A stretch of DNA of 64,000 nucleotides from Methylobacterium phyllostachyos (GCF_900103445.1 NZ_FNHS01000002.1:1-64000), one strand, 5' to 3'; positions 34,719-45,726 are shown, numbered from the stretch's first letter. Program-made: numbers and translations. The notes: a model not told the origin generated them from the letters alone.

Positions 34719-36209
34719 TCACCCCCCGAGATACCGCGCCTCCAGATGCGCCCGGAACGCGTCCGTGCCGAGCGGCGCACCCGTGGCACGGGTCAGCAGC
34801 GCGTCGGTGTCGAGCAGGCTGCCGACTTCGTGCACGTTCGTGCGCAGCCAGCGCCGCAGCGGCGCGAAATCGCCCTCCGCCAGGCAGCCCGGCAGCGCCG
34901 GCTCGGCCGCCCGCGCGGCCCGGAACAGCTGCGCCGCCACGAGCGCACCCAGCGTGTAGGTCGGGAAATAGCCGAAGGCGCCGCTCGGCCAGTGGATGTC
35001 CTGCAGGCAGCCGACCCGGTCGTCCGGCACGGTGAGGCCCAGAAGCTCCCGCATCCCGTCGTTGAACGCCCCCGGCAGGTCCCGCACCGCGAGATCGCCC
35101 GCGATCATCGCGGTCTCCAGCCGGTAGCGCAGCAGGATATGCGCCGGATAGGTCGCCTCATCGGCATCGACCCGGATGAAGCCCGGCGCGACCCGGGTGT
35201 TGAGCGCGTGCAGGTTCTCCGGCGACCATTCCGGCCCCGAGCGCCCGAACGCCTCCCGCAGCAGCGGCGCCAGGAAGGTGAAGAAGTCCCGGCTCCGGCA
35301 GGCCTGCATCTCGACGATCAGCGACTGGCTCTCGTGCAGGCTCATGCCGCGGGCCGAGCCCACCGGCTGGTTGCGCCACGCCTCCGGACGGCCCTGCTCG
35401 TAGAGGGCGTGGCCGGTCTCGTGCAGCACGCCCATCAGGGCCCGGCCGAAATCGGCTTCGTCGTAGCGGGTGGTGATCCGCACGTCGTCGGTCGCGCCGC
35501 CGCAGAACGGGTGGAGGCTGATATCGAGCCGGCCCCGGGTGAAATCGAACCCCACCGCCTCCATCAGCTTCAGGCCGAGGGCGCGCTGAACCGCAACGTC
35601 GAACGGGCCGGTGAGCGGCAGCGGCGCCGGGCGCGAGGCCTGGATTTCCCGGGCGCGGGCGATCAGGTCCGGCAGCCAGCGGGTCAGATCCGAGAACAGC
35701 GGGTCGATCGTCGCCCGGCGCATGCCGGGATCGTAGCTGTCGAGCAGCGCGTCGTAGGGATCGAGTCCGAGCGCCGCGCCCTTGGCCTGGCCGATCTCCC
35801 GCTGGAGCCGCAGCACCTCGGCGAGGTGCGGTTCCAGCTTGGCGAAGTCGGCGTCGCGCCGCGCCTCGCGCCAGACCATCTCGGAGCGGGAGACCGCCCG
35901 GGAACTCGCCTCGACCAGATCGCGCGGCACAGCGGTGGCATGCGCCTGCGCGCGGCGCATCTCGCGCAGGTTGGCGGCGGACCAGGATTCGAGGCCGCCA
36001 TCCCGCTCGGCGGCGTCGAGTTCCGCGGCCGCCTCGGGCTCGGTCAGCATCGCGTGGGCGAGACCGCGCAGGATCGCGAGCTGGTCGCCCCGCGCCGTGG
36101 CGGCGCCGTCCGGCATCAGGGTCTGCGCGTCCCAGCCGAGGATCCCGGCGGCGCCTTCGAGGGCGGCGAGCCGGGCGAAGCGCTGTTCGAGGGTCTGATA
36201 GGCGGTCAT
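34719..36209 (-). CDS. Carboxypeptidase Taq (M32) metallopeptidase
   Basis: A 496-aa zinc carboxypeptidase of family M32. The zinc motif HETGH is at residues 263-267 (HETGHALYEQGRPEAW), with HESQSLIVEMQACRSRDFF and the third-ligand Glu downstream. The N-terminus (LEQRFARLAALEGAAGILGWDAQTLMPDGAATARGDQL) and C-terminus (YFPTYTLGALVAAQLF) match the family. It trims C-terminal residues from peptides in the cytosol. It starts 156 bases after the stop of uup and could be in one unit with it on the minus strand, uup first. Confidence 0.94.
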   Translation of the reverse strand: MTAYQTLEQRFARLAALEGAAGILGWDAQTLMPDGAATARGDQLAILRGLAHAMLTEPEAAAELDAAERDGGLESWSAANLREMRRAQAHATAVPRDLVEASSRAVSRSEMVWREARRDADFAKLEPHLAEVLRLQREIGQAKGAALGLDPYDALLDSYDPGMRRATIDPLFSDLTRWLPDLIARAREIQASRPAPLPLTGPFDVAVQRALGLKLMEAVGFDFTRGRLDISLHPFCGGATDDVRITTRYDEADFGRALMGVLHETGHALYEQGRPEAWRNQPVGSARGMSLHESQSLIVEMQACRSRDFFTFLAPLLREAFGRSGPEWSPENLHALNTRVAPGFIRVDADEATYPAHILLRYRLETAMIAGDLAVRDLPGAFNDGMRELLGLTVPDDRVGCLQDIHWPSGAFGYFPTYTLGALVAAQLFRAARAAEPALPGCLAEGDFAPLRRWLRTNVHEVGSLLDTDALLTRATGAPLGTDAFRAHLEARYLGG

Positions 36210-36250
36210 GCGATCTCCGGTCCGGTCAGTCTCGTAAAGGGTTGCGGCGC

Positions 36251-38053
36251 TTACCCCGCCTGCAGCATCTCCAGCTCCAGCCAGCGGTCCTCGGCTTGCG
36301 ACAGCTCGGTCTGGGCCTGGGCCAGCATGGTCGAGGCCTTGTCGAACCGGGCGGGGTCGCGGGCGTAGAGGTCGGGGTCGGCCAGGATCGTCTTGAGCTG
36401 GCCGATCGCCGCCTCCAGCTTCTGCATCTTGGCCGGCAGCGTCTTCAACTCGTGCTGCTCGTTGAAGCCGAGCTTCGGCTTGCCGGACGGTGCGGCCGCC
36501 GGCGCTGCGGCGCGGACCTTGGGCTCCTTGGCCTTCGGCGCGACGGTGCGCGCCTCGACACCCTGGCCGCGCTGGATCAGCATGTCGCTGTAGCCGCCGG
36601 CATACTCGACCCAGCGGCCGGCCCCCTCCGACACGAGCACGCTGCCGACCACCCGGTCGAGGAAGTCGCGGTCGTGGCTCACCAGGATCAGCGTGCCCTG
36701 GTAATCGCCCAGCATCTCCTGAAGCAGGTCGAGGGTTTCGAGGTCGAGGTCGTTGGTGGGCTCGTCGAGGACGAGGAGGTTGGCCGGCTGCGCCAGGGCG
36801 CGGGCGATCAGCAGCCGGTTGCGCTCGCCGCCCGACAGCACCGAGACCGGCGTGCGCGCCTGCTCGGGGGTGAACAGGAAGTCCTTGAGATAGCCGATCA
36901 CGTGGCGGCTCTGGCCGTTCACCGTGACGCTGTCGCCCCGGCCCCCGGTCAGCACGTCGGTGACGGTCATGCCGGGCACCAGCACGGCCCGGGCCTGATC
37001 GAGCACCACCGGCATCAGGTTGGTACCGAGCACCACCTGCCCGGAATCCGGTTCGAGCCGGCCCATCAGCAGGTTGATCAGCGTCGATTTGCCGGCGCCG
37101 TTCGCCCCGACGATGCCGAGCCGGTCGCCACGCATCACCCGCAGCGACAGGCCCTCGACGATCTTCCGCTCGCCATAGGCCTTGGCGATGTCACGGGCTT
37201 CCACGACCAAGCTGCCCGACGACTCGGCATCCGAGGCCTGCATGCTGACGCTGCCGACCGGGCGGCGCACCTCGCGGCGGTTCTGCCGGAGTTCGTGCAG
37301 GTTGCCGAGCCGGCGGACGTTGCGCTTACGCCGCGCGGTGACGCCGTAGCGGAGCCAGTGCTCCTCGGCGGCGATCTTGCGGTCGAGCTTGTGCTGGTCG
37401 CGCTCCTCCTCTTCGAAGAAGGCGTCGCGCCACGCCTCGAAGCCAGAGAATCCCTGGTCGATCCGGCGGGTCTCGCCGCGGTCGAGCCAGATCGTGGCCC
37501 GCGACAGGGCCGAGAGGAAGCGCCGGTCGTGGCTGATCAGCACGAGGGCGGCGCGGGTGTTCCGCAGCTCCGATTCGAGCCATTCGATTGCCGGCAGGTC
37601 GAGATGGTTGGTCGGCTCGTCGAGGAGCAGCACGTCGGGCTCTGGGGCCAGCGCCTGGGCGAGCGCGGTGCGCCGCCCCTCCCCGCCCGAAAGCTTCTGG
37701 GGGTCTTCTTCCCCCGTCAGGCCAAGGCTCTCCAGCAGGTAGCGGGCCCGGTAGGTCGACTCGCCCGGCGGCAGACCGGCCTCGACGAAATCCAGCGTCG
37801 TGGTGAAGCCGGAAAAATCGGGCTCCTGCGCGAGGTAGCGGATCGTGGTGCCGGGCTGCACAAACCGGCGGCCCTTGTCGGGCTCGACCAGCCCGGCGGC
37901 GATCTTCATCAGGGTCGATTTGCCGGACCCGTTGCGCCCGACGAGACAGGTCCGCTCGCCCGGCGCAATGGCGATCTCGGCGCGGGTAATCAGCGGGGTG
38001 CCGCCGAAGGTCAGCGCGACGTCTTGGAGAGTCAGTAGCGGGGGAGCGGCCAT
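36251..38053 (-). CDS. uup: ABC-F ATPase Uup
   Basis: A 600-aa duplicated ABC-F protein acting on ribosomes or DNA rather than transport. NBD1: [39 protein letters not shown]2: [37 protein letters not shown] linker lies between them, and a C-terminal coiled coil of about 75 residues starts at KLGFNEQHELKTLP; that tail marks Uup within ABC-F and binds DNA in E. coli. No transmembrane segment. ATG 38053 starts a normal N-terminus (MAAPPLLTLQDVALTFGG); an upstream in-frame ATG adds 12 unconserved residues. Confidence 0.93.
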   Translation of the reverse strand: MAAPPLLTLQDVALTFGGTPLITRAEIAIAPGERTCLVGRNGSGKSTLMKIAAGLVEPDKGRRFVQPGTTIRYLAQEPDFSGFTTTLDFVEAGLPPGESTYRARYLLESLGLTGEEDPQKLSGGEGRRTALAQALAPEPDVLLLDEPTNHLDLPAIEWLESELRNTRAALVLISHDRRFLSALSRATIWLDRGETRRIDQGFSGFEAWRDAFFEEEERDQHKLDRKIAAEEHWLRYGVTARRKRNVRRLGNLHELRQNRREVRRPVGSVSMQASDAESSGSLVVEARDIAKAYGERKIVEGLSLRVMRGDRLGIVGANGAGKSTLINLLMGRLEPDSGQVVLGTNLMPVVLDQARAVLVPGMTVTDVLTGGRGDSVTVNGQSRHVIGYLKDFLFTPEQARTPVSVLSGGERNRLLIARALAQPANLLVLDEPTNDLDLETLDLLQEMLGDYQGTLILVSHDRDFLDRVVGSVLVSEGAGRWVEYAGGYSDMLIQRGQGVEARTVAPKAKEPKVRAAAPAAAPSGKPKLGFNEQHELKTLPAKMQKLEAAIGQLKTILADPDLYARDPARFDKASTMLAQAQTELSQAEDRWLELEMLQAG

Positions 38054-38266
38054 GCGCCGGCTTATGGCAGTGTGCGGCTCACCGTTCAAACCCGCGCCGG
38101 TGCCTCAGATGCTGGCCGATCACACTGCAACGGCTACACAGGGCGACAGACGACGCCTCCGATGGCGTGCAACCGAGCCCCCTCTTCCGTACGGGAGAGG
38201 GGGCCTGCGCCTTCCCGAATTGACCGCCTGGGCAGTCATGAATGCAAATCCAGGCCGTCCCGGGAA

Positions 38267-38500
38267 TCAGGCGACGGGGTTCGCCGGCCCCGGGGGGCTG
38301 ATTTCCGGCGCGCCCGGATCGTTCACGGGGATCTCCGGCGGCTGAATGCCAGGCGACTCGGCTGGGGTGTTGCCCGGGATTTCCGGACCCGGCGGCTGCG
38401 TCGGTGCCTGCGGCGGCTCGTAGGGCCGGTCCGGCGCCGGGCTGGGCTGCGGCGGCACCTCGGGGACCTGCCCCGGGTCGGCGAGGGTGAAATCGGGCAT
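38267..38500 (-). CDS. Proline-rich 77-aa protein
   Basis: A small protein, roughly one third proline (MPDFTLADPGQVPEVPPQPS and PGIQPPEIPVNDPGAPEISP). No signal peptide or membrane helix. A GCGGAGGATAGCG ribosome-binding site sits at ideal distance before the ATG, strong support that it is translated. The composition suggests an extended, unfolded peptide. No known family. The next gene upstream on the same strand encodes the polyhydroxyalkanoate-system protein, 91 bases away. Confidence 0.65.
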   Translation of the reverse strand: MPDFTLADPGQVPEVPPQPSPAPDRPYEPPQAPTQPPGPEIPGNTPAESPGIQPPEIPVNDPGAPEISPPGPANPVA

Positions 38501-38591
38501 CGCTATCCTCCGCGAGACCGACGGCGGCCCGATCTGTGGGACCGACGTCGTTCGGGCGGAAACAAGGCCCGACTGATCCGGTTCCGGGCGG

Positions 38592-38906
38592 TTACTTCTT
38601 GGTCAGCAGAAGATTGCCTTCCTTGCTCGCCACCTTCTGGATCTTCTCGGCGAACAGGGCGAGCAGGAACGGCAGCTTCACCTCGAGCCGCACGCTCTCG
38701 GCGCCGACATCGATCGTGCCGGCGATCTTCTGTGCAACGGCAGAGACACCGAAATCGAGGCGATCCCCCGTCCAGGCGAGCTGGTCCACCGTGACGCCGC
38801 TCTTGGCGAGGAACGCCCGGGCCTGATCGGTGCCGTGCTCCAGGCGCCGCTTGGCCTCGTCGCGGCCGAGGTCGTGCGGGATGTCGACGATGAGGGGCTT
38901 GGGCAT
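38592..38906 (-). CDS. Polyhydroxyalkanoic acid system protein
   Basis: A 104-aa protein of the PHA-granule-region family (PHA_gran_rgn). Characteristic is PLIVDIPHDLGRDEAKRRLEHG at the N-terminus and a C-terminal beta segment VRLEVKLPFLLALFAEKIQ, with the GDRLDFGVSAVAQKIAGTIDV strand between. Members are encoded near polyhydroxyalkanoate genes or stand alone, and may bind lipid or granule surfaces; the role is not established. No phaC or phaZ is in the window. Confidence 0.83.
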   Translation of the reverse strand: MPKPLIVDIPHDLGRDEAKRRLEHGTDQARAFLAKSGVTVDQLAWTGDRLDFGVSAVAQKIAGTIDVGAESVRLEVKLPFLLALFAEKIQKVASKEGNLLLTKK

Positions 38907-39019
38907 GAAACGCTGATCCGGGCTTGAACCCGGCAGCAGATGGGGCCTCGGGCCGCCCCAGACAACGGTCGGGACCGCCCCACCCTCTCAGGCGGAGGCG
39001 GCCCGACCTCCGTGTGGGA

Positions 39020-39370
39020 TCAGTGCAGGACTTGCAGCGACACGTAGGTCGTGCCGCCCATGCCCAGGGCGCGGGCGGAGCCGCGCGACAGATCGATGAT
39101 GCGGCCGCGCACGAACGGCCCGCGATCGTTGATGCGAACGACCACCGAGCGGCCGGTCCGGGTATTCTCGACGCGGACGCGGGTGCCGAACGGCAGGCTG
39201 CGATGGGCGGCGGTCAGTCCGTTGGGGTTAAAACGCTCGCCGTTCGCGGTGCGGTGACCGCTCCCGTACCAGGAGGCCGCTCCGCTCTGCGCGGCGGCCG
39301 GGAGGCTTGCTCCGATGACGGTGGACAGCATTCCAAGCGAGACAACGAGCTTACCGAAACCAAACGTCAT
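39020..39370 (-). CDS. rlpA: RlpA-like septal ring protein, short
   Basis: A 116-aa exported protein: signal peptide (about 1-27, ending PAAAQSG) followed directly by a double-psi beta-barrel. Core motifs are [53 protein letters not shown], and [15 protein letters not shown]. The His and Asp expected of the lytic transglycosylase site are present. The SPOR domain and lipobox of longer RlpA proteins are absent, so it should be a free periplasmic form acting on peptidoglycan. Confidence 0.88.
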   Translation of the reverse strand: MTFGFGKLVVSLGMLSTVIGASLPAAAQSGAASWYGSGHRTANGERFNPNGLTAAHRSLPFGTRVRVENTRTGRSVVVRINDRGPFVRGRIIDLSRGSARALGMGGTTYVSLQVLH

Positions 39371-41202
<1,832 letters not shown>

Positions 41203-41209
41203 CACGCCC

Positions 41210-41304
41210 ACCGTCTTCGCGGGCGGAGCGAAGCAGCCCAGTCGGCGCCACGCCTGTCCGTGTCGCGCTGCCCTGGGTCGCGTCGCTGCGCTCGCGATGA
41301 CGGT
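41210..41304. repeat. Dispersed inverted repeat, copy A
   Basis: About 95 bases between the convergent ccrM and mutY stops. The arms ACCGTCTTCGCGGGCGG... and ...TGCGCTCGCGATGACGGT pair over about 30 bases (GAAGCAGCCCAG against CTGGGTCGCGTC). Its sequence matches the 46948-47045 element in arms and orientation. This family of GCGAGCG-AGCGAAGC palindromes is common between genes in related genomes. Confidence 0.8.
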
Positions 41305-41308
41305 TGGG

Positions 41309-42703
41309 CTATCGCTTCCGGACCGACCCTGGCCGGCGGGCCGACGATCGGGCACGCACCGGAGCGGTCGATAGCTCAACCTCTCCCTCCAAGAGATCAT
41401 CCACGTCCGGCGGTGGCATGGGCGCAGGCTTCGGCTGCGGTTTCGGCACGGCTCGGATGCGCGGGCGCGGCTCGGGGTCCGGCATCGAGACCGGCGCCTC
41501 CATGGCCGCCAGCAGCGGCATTGACGGCGGCTCCTTCTTCGGGCGCCCGCGCGGCTTCTTCTCCGGCTCGGGCTTCGGATCGAAGGCGTGGGCCAGGACC
41601 TTGCGCATCAGGCCCGGCAGCGGCTCCTCGTCGAGGGCACTCCGCGGGGTGAAGCGCATGCCGGCCGGTGCCGGTGTCGAGAGGGCCACGCGGGCCGCGA
41701 ACACGGTCAATTCCAAGGGGAAATGTGTAAAACCGTGGCGGACGAGGCCCGGCAGGCGCTTCCACCGGGCATCGAGGGGCGCGTCCAGCAGCGCACCGGC
41801 GACATCGTAATCCGGCTCCCAGGCGCTGCCCGGCGGCTCCGCCATATTGCCGAGAAGGCCCTCCGGTTCCCGCGTCCGCAGCAGCACCGCCTCGTCGCCG
41901 CTGCGGATCGCCACGAAGGCCGCGCCGCGGTGCAGCGCCCCCTTGGCCACCTTGATCTTGCGCGGGAATGCCTCCTGCGTGCCGAGTGCCCGGGCGCGGC
42001 AGGGCAGCATCCAGGGGCAGAGCGCGCAGGCGGGGCGCTTCGGCGTGCAGATCGTGGCGCCGAGATCCATCAGCGCCTGGGCGAAGTCTCCGGGTCGTTC
42101 ATCGGGAACCAGCGCTTGCGTCAGCCGGCGGATCTCCGGCCGGCTCCCCGGCAAGGGCGCCTCGACCGCGTAGGCCCGGCTCAGGACCCGCTCGACATTG
42201 CCGTCGACGGCGGCCTCGGCCCGGTCGAAGGCGATCGCCGCGATCGCGCCCGCCGTGTAGGCGCCGATCCCGGGGAGCTTGCGCAGGCCCTCGGCCGTAT
42301 CGGGGAAGCGCCCGCCGGCCGCCGCGACGGCCTTCGCGCAAGCGTGCAGGTTGCGCGCACGGGAGTAGTAGCCGAGCCCCGCCCAGGTCGCCATCACGGC
42401 CTCCTCGGGGGCCTCGGCCAGGGCGAAGATGTCGGGAAAGCGGGTGAGGAACCGCTCGAAATACGGTTTGACGGCCGCGATCGTGGTCTGCTGCAGCATC
42501 ACCTCGGAGAGCCAGACCCGGTAGGGATCGGGCACCTCGCCGGCGAGCGCCCGCCACGGCAGGACCCGCCGATGCCGGTCGTACCAGGCGAGCAGGTCGT
42601 CGGCGCGCGGTTCGGGACCGGCTGGATGATCCGTGACTGTGCGGGGCGGCATGATCGGGTCGACTGGGTCCGCGCTGCATAGCCGGAGGCCGGTGGCGAT
42701 CAT
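41309..42703 (-). CDS. mutY: Adenine DNA glycosylase MutY with C-terminal tail
   Basis: A 464-aa enzyme that removes A mispaired with 8-oxo-G. HhH-GPD core: LPWRALAGEVPDPYRVWLSEVMLQQTTIAAV (catalytic Glu in SEVMLQQT), LPGIGAYTAGAIAAIAFDRAEAAVDGNVERVLSR (HhH and catalytic Asp), and the [4Fe-4S] motif CTPKRPACALCPWMLPC. A NUDIX-like 8-oxo-G recognition domain follows (to about 365). Unusually, about 90 more residues come after it: KKPRGRPKKEP, an AT-hook core, then Pro-rich and Arg-rich segments. Start at 42703, or at 42652 (second ATG, 17 residues shorter). Confidence 0.93.
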   Translation of the reverse strand: MIATGLRLCSADPVDPIMPPRTVTDHPAGPEPRADDLLAWYDRHRRVLPWRALAGEVPDPYRVWLSEVMLQQTTIAAVKPYFERFLTRFPDIFALAEAPEEAVMATWAGLGYYSRARNLHACAKAVAAAGGRFPDTAEGLRKLPGIGAYTAGAIAAIAFDRAEAAVDGNVERVLSRAYAVEAPLPGSRPEIRRLTQALVPDERPGDFAQALMDLGATICTPKRPACALCPWMLPCRARALGTQEAFPRKIKVAKGALHRGAAFVAIRSGDEAVLLRTREPEGLLGNMAEPPGSAWEPDYDVAGALLDAPLDARWKRLPGLVRHGFTHFPLELTVFAARVALSTPAPAGMRFTPRSALDEEPLPGLMRKVLAHAFDPKPEPEKKPRGRPKKEPPSMPLLAAMEAPVSMPDPEPRPRIRAVPKPQPKPAPMPPPDVDDLLEGEVELSTAPVRARSSARRPGSVRKR

Positions 42704-42785
42704 AGGGCGGCGAAAGCGCGGCTGCGTCCTCCCTTCGTCAACCTTCCTGCGCTAATCTCGTCGCATCCACAGGGCCGGAACCACC

Positions 42786-43268
42786 ATGGCGCGCGTCAAA
42801 CCGCTGGCCGAACTGATCGAGGGCTGCATTGGCCCGGCCTTCGCGGCGCAGGGTTTTGCCTCCACCGATATCCTGGCCGCCTGGCCGGAGATCGTCGGCG
42901 AGCGGCTCGCCCGCTATTGCCGGCCGTCCCGGCTCGAATGGCCGAAGCGCCGCCGCAAGGATGCCGAAACGCCGGAATCCGGGACGCTGGTGGTGCGCGT
43001 CGAGGGGGTGTTCGCCATCGAGTTGCAGCACCTCGCCCCGGTGGTGATCCAGCGGATCAACGCGCATTACGGCTGGGCCTGCGTGTCGCGGATCGTGCTG
43101 CAGCAGGATCGCGTCGGCCGGGGCGGCACGCAGGCGCGACGCACCCGCGTCGATCCGGCCCGGGCCATCGAGGTGCAGAAGGCGGTTGCCGGGATCGCCG
43201 ATGACGGCCTGCGCGCGGCCCTCGACCGCCTCGGCACCGCCGCCGTCGCGACGCGCCCGGAGCGTTGA
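42786..43268 (+). CDS. dciA: DUF721/DciA-like helicase loader
   Basis: A 160-aa protein of the DUF721 family. DciA proteins load or assist the replicative helicase DnaB where DnaC is absent, as in alphaproteobacteria. The conserved region is the KH-like fold of about 30-100: ILAAWPEIVGERLARYCRPSRLEWP, GTLVVRVEGVFAIELQHLAPVVIQRINAHYG, and VSRIVLQQ. A C-terminal helix follows. It is transcribed away from mutY, and DsbA comes next, an order conserved in this class. Confidence 0.88.
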   Translation: MARVKPLAELIEGCIGPAFAAQGFASTDILAAWPEIVGERLARYCRPSRLEWPKRRRKDAETPESGTLVVRVEGVFAIELQHLAPVVIQRINAHYGWACVSRIVLQQDRVGRGGTQARRTRVDPARAIEVQKAVAGIADDGLRAALDRLGTAAVATRPER

Positions 43269-43358
43269 GCGGGGCGATTCGGTCGCCTTGCCAGGAGGGC
43301 CGTGCCCGAGTACCCGCATCGGGACGCCAAGACTGTTCAATCCGGCGGAGCCTGCCCG

Positions 43359-44003
43359 ATGACGACGCGACGCGACGCTCTCAAACTCTCCGGCCTCGCC
43401 CTCGGCGCCGGCCTTACCCTTCCCTATCTGTCCCGTACGGCGCGGGCTCAGGGCTCCGATGTCGCCGCCCTGATGCAGCCGGGTCCGCTGGGTGATGTCT
43501 GGCTCGGGCCTGCGGACGCCAAGTGCACGATCATCGAGTACGCCTCGATGACCTGCTCGCACTGCGCCGCCTTCCATCGCAACACGTGGCCGACGCTCAA
43601 AGAGCGCTACATCGACACCGGCAAGGTGCGGTTCACGCTGCGTGAGTTCCCCCTCGACCCGCTGGCGACGGCCGCCTTCATGCTGGCGCGCTGCGAGGGC
43701 GATTCCAAGTACTACCCGATCGTCGACCTGCTGTTCGACCAGCAGCCGGCCTGGGCCTTTACCCCGAAGCCGGTGGACGCGCTGGAGCAGATGCTGCGTC
43801 AGGCCGGCTACACCAAGCAGACCTTCGAGGCCTGCCTGAAGGACCAGAAGATTTACGCCGGGGTCAACGCCGTGAAGCAGCGCGGGCTCGATGTGTTCAA
43901 GGTGGATTCCACGCCGACCTTCTTCATCAACGGCGAGCGCTATACCGGCGAGATGACGGTCGAGGGCATGGAGAAGGTGATCAAGCCGCTGATTGGCGCC
44001 TGA
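43359..44003 (+). CDS. DsbA-family thiol oxidoreductase
   Basis: A 214-aa exported thioredoxin-fold protein. The N-terminus TRRDALKLSGLALGAGL carries a twin-arginine motif, so export may be via Tat, cleavage after TARAQ. The active site is CSHC (Cys66, Cys69) in YASMTCSHCAAFH. The cis-Pro loop is VDSTPTFFINGERY. ATG 43359 is preferred; a GTG at 43302 behind CAGGAGGG gives 19 more residues before the RR pair and is a real alternative. Family members oxidise periplasmic substrates. DsbB (25086) could be its partner. Confidence 0.9.
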   Translation: MTTRRDALKLSGLALGAGLTLPYLSRTARAQGSDVAALMQPGPLGDVWLGPADAKCTIIEYASMTCSHCAAFHRNTWPTLKERYIDTGKVRFTLREFPLDPLATAAFMLARCEGDSKYYPIVDLLFDQQPAWAFTPKPVDALEQMLRQAGYTKQTFEACLKDQKIYAGVNAVKQRGLDVFKVDSTPTFFINGERYTGEMTVEGMEKVIKPLIGA

Positions 44004-44101
44004 ATGCCCGGCCGCCGCTCGCGCGAAGCACCACGCAGAAGAAGCGGCCGAGACTGGAATACCAAAGCGCCCTCAATGGCTTACCATGTATGGGCTTCGC
44101 C

Positions 44102-44130
44102 TTGACACTCAAGATAGGCGAAACTATGGT
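44102..44130 (+). promoter_or_regulatory. Sigma70-like promoter of the F0 operon
   Basis: TTGACA (44102-44107), 17-base spacer, TATGGT (44125-44130). The -35 is a perfect match, and the -10 keeps T, A and final T. It lies 63 bases before the atpI start, the right distance for a short leader, and is the cleanest promoter in the window. Confidence 0.75.
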
Positions 44131-44192
44131 GCGCCCGCTTGCTGGGGGCGTCCAGCCGGTTTCGGATCCTCCCGCCCTATGAGTTTTGAGCC

Positions 44193-44567
44193 GTGAACGG
44201 CGACGACGCGAGGGACGGGAACGGGACCGAGGGGACGCCGACAGACAGCGAACTCTCCGCGAGGCTCAGACGTCTCGAGACGCAGATCGAACGGAAGCGG
44301 CCGCAGGCTGCTGCCGATCCTTCCATGCGCCCTCGGACCAACGGGTCGTCCTCGCTGGGCCAGGCCATGACGCTCTCCACGGAGTTCGTCGCTGGCGTGA
44401 TTGCGGGGGGCATACTCGGCTGGATCGTCGATCATGTCTTCGGGACCAAACCCTGGGGCTTGATCGTCCTTCTGATGCTCGGGTTCGTCGCGGGGGTCTA
44501 CAACGTGATGCGGGTGTCGGGGTTCTCCGGCGCGCGTCCAGAGCGGCGCGACCGGCAGGAGCCATAA
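44193..44567 (+). CDS. atpI: ATP synthase accessory protein AtpI
   Basis: A 124-aa protein with a charged cytoplasmic N-terminus and two membrane helices (TEFVAGVIAGGILGWIVDHVF and WGLIVLLMLGFVAGVYNVMR). The conserved AtpI region between them includes GWIVDHVFGTKPWG. AtpI helps assemble the c-ring and Mg2+ handling. GTG start. First gene of the F0 operon. Confidence 0.9.
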   Translation: MNGDDARDGNGTEGTPTDSELSARLRRLETQIERKRPQAAADPSMRPRTNGSSSLGQAMTLSTEFVAGVIAGGILGWIVDHVFGTKPWGLIVLLMLGFVAGVYNVMRVSGFSGARPERRDRQEP

Positions 44568-44639
44568 GGCGCGCCGGTCGGTGACAATCGAGGCGGCTGG
44601 CGGGAGCTGGTGCGTCGGACAAGAAGGGCGGGAGCGGGA

Positions 44640-45395
44640 ATGGCGGTCACGATCGACCCGATCGAGCAGTTCGAGCTGAAGCCGCTCGTGTCGCTCGGCC
44701 ATATCGGCCATCAGCAGCTCGCGTTCACGCAATCCGCCCTCTACATGTTCGCCGCCGTCGGCGTGATCGCGCTGATCACCATCGTGGCGACCGCGTCGCG
44801 CTCGATCGTGCCGGGCCGGATGCAGTCGCTGGCCGAGATCTTCTACGAATTCATCGCCGACACGCTGCACCAGGCGACCGGCGACGGCGGCAAGCGCTTC
44901 ATGCCGCTGGTCTTCTCCCTGTTCATGTTCGTGCTGATCCTGAACCTGTTCGGGATGATCCCCTACGCCTTCGCGGTGACCAGCCACCTGATCGTCACCT
45001 TCGGGCTCGCCGCCCTGGTGATCTCCACGGTGGTGATCTTCGGCGTGATGAAGCACGGCACCCACTTCTTCGGCCTGTTCGTGCCGTCGGGCGTGCCGAA
45101 GCCGCTTCTGGCGATCCTGGTGCCGATCGAGATCATCTCGTTCATCTCGCGCCCGATCAGCCTGTCGGTCCGTCTCTTCGCCAACATGCTGGCCGGCCAC
45201 ATCGCGATGAAGATCTTCGCGTTCTTCGTGGTCCAGCTTCTTCTCGCAGGCGCCTGGAGCGTGCTATCGCCGCTCCCGCTGTTCCTGACGATCGCGCTGA
45301 CCGCCCTCGAGTTCCTCGTTGCAGCGCTGCAGGCCTACGTCTTCGCGACGCTGACGGCGATCTACCTCAACGACGCCCTTCACCCCGGCCACTAA
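44640..45395 (+). CDS. atpB: ATP synthase F0 subunit a
   Basis: A 251-aa inner-membrane subunit forming the proton half-channels beside the c-ring. The essential Arg is in [16 protein letters not shown], and the helices around [21 protein letters not shown] and [24 protein letters not shown] are all present. GGGAGCGGGA is a good ribosome-binding site before ATG 44640, which replaces an in-frame earlier start at 44610. Spacing to atpI is 72 bases. Confidence 0.97.
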   Translation: MAVTIDPIEQFELKPLVSLGHIGHQQLAFTQSALYMFAAVGVIALITIVATASRSIVPGRMQSLAEIFYEFIADTLHQATGDGGKRFMPLVFSLFMFVLILNLFGMIPYAFAVTSHLIVTFGLAALVISTVVIFGVMKHGTHFFGLFVPSGVPKPLLAILVPIEIISFISRPISLSVRLFANMLAGHIAMKIFAFFVVQLLLAGAWSVLSPLPLFLTIALTALEFLVAALQAYVFATLTAIYLNDALHPGH

Positions 45396-45462
45396 TCCGG
45401 CCGGCTCCACCCGCCGCAAACGTCAAAGCACGTTTCGATCTGAAGAGACCTCAGGAGTTATC

Positions 45463-45690
45463 ATGGATCCCGTCGCTGCGAAGTACATCGGCGCCGGCCT
45501 CGCCTGCCTCGGCATGGCGGGTGCGGGCATCGGCCTCGGCAACCTGTTCGGTCAGTTCCTTGCCGGCGCCCTTCGCAACCCGTCCGCCGCCGACGGGCAG
45601 CGCGCCACCCTGCTCCTGGGCTTCGCCCTCACCGAGGCGCTCGGCATCTTCTCGCTGCTGATCGCGCTGCTGCTGCTCTTCGCCGTCTGA
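45463..45690 (+). CDS. atpE: ATP synthase F0 subunit c
   Basis: A 75-aa hairpin protein of two helices joined by a polar loop ([12 protein letters not shown]). The proton-carrying carboxylate is the Glu in [12 protein letters not shown]; the Gly-rich first helix ([21 protein letters not shown]) is standard. CAGGAG precedes the ATG. Many copies per complex are needed, and the hairpin at 45727 may support its abundance. Confidence 0.97.
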   Translation: MDPVAAKYIGAGLACLGMAGAGIGLGNLFGQFLAGALRNPSAADGQRATLLLGFALTEALGIFSLLIALLLLFAV

Positions 45691-45726
45691 TCGGCATCGG
45701 AGGCTTCGGCCTCCCGGTCAATCGGT

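Noticed and set aside
36242..38038. 598-aa plus-strand frame opposite uup
   Set aside because: Shadow of the duplicated ABC-F gene.
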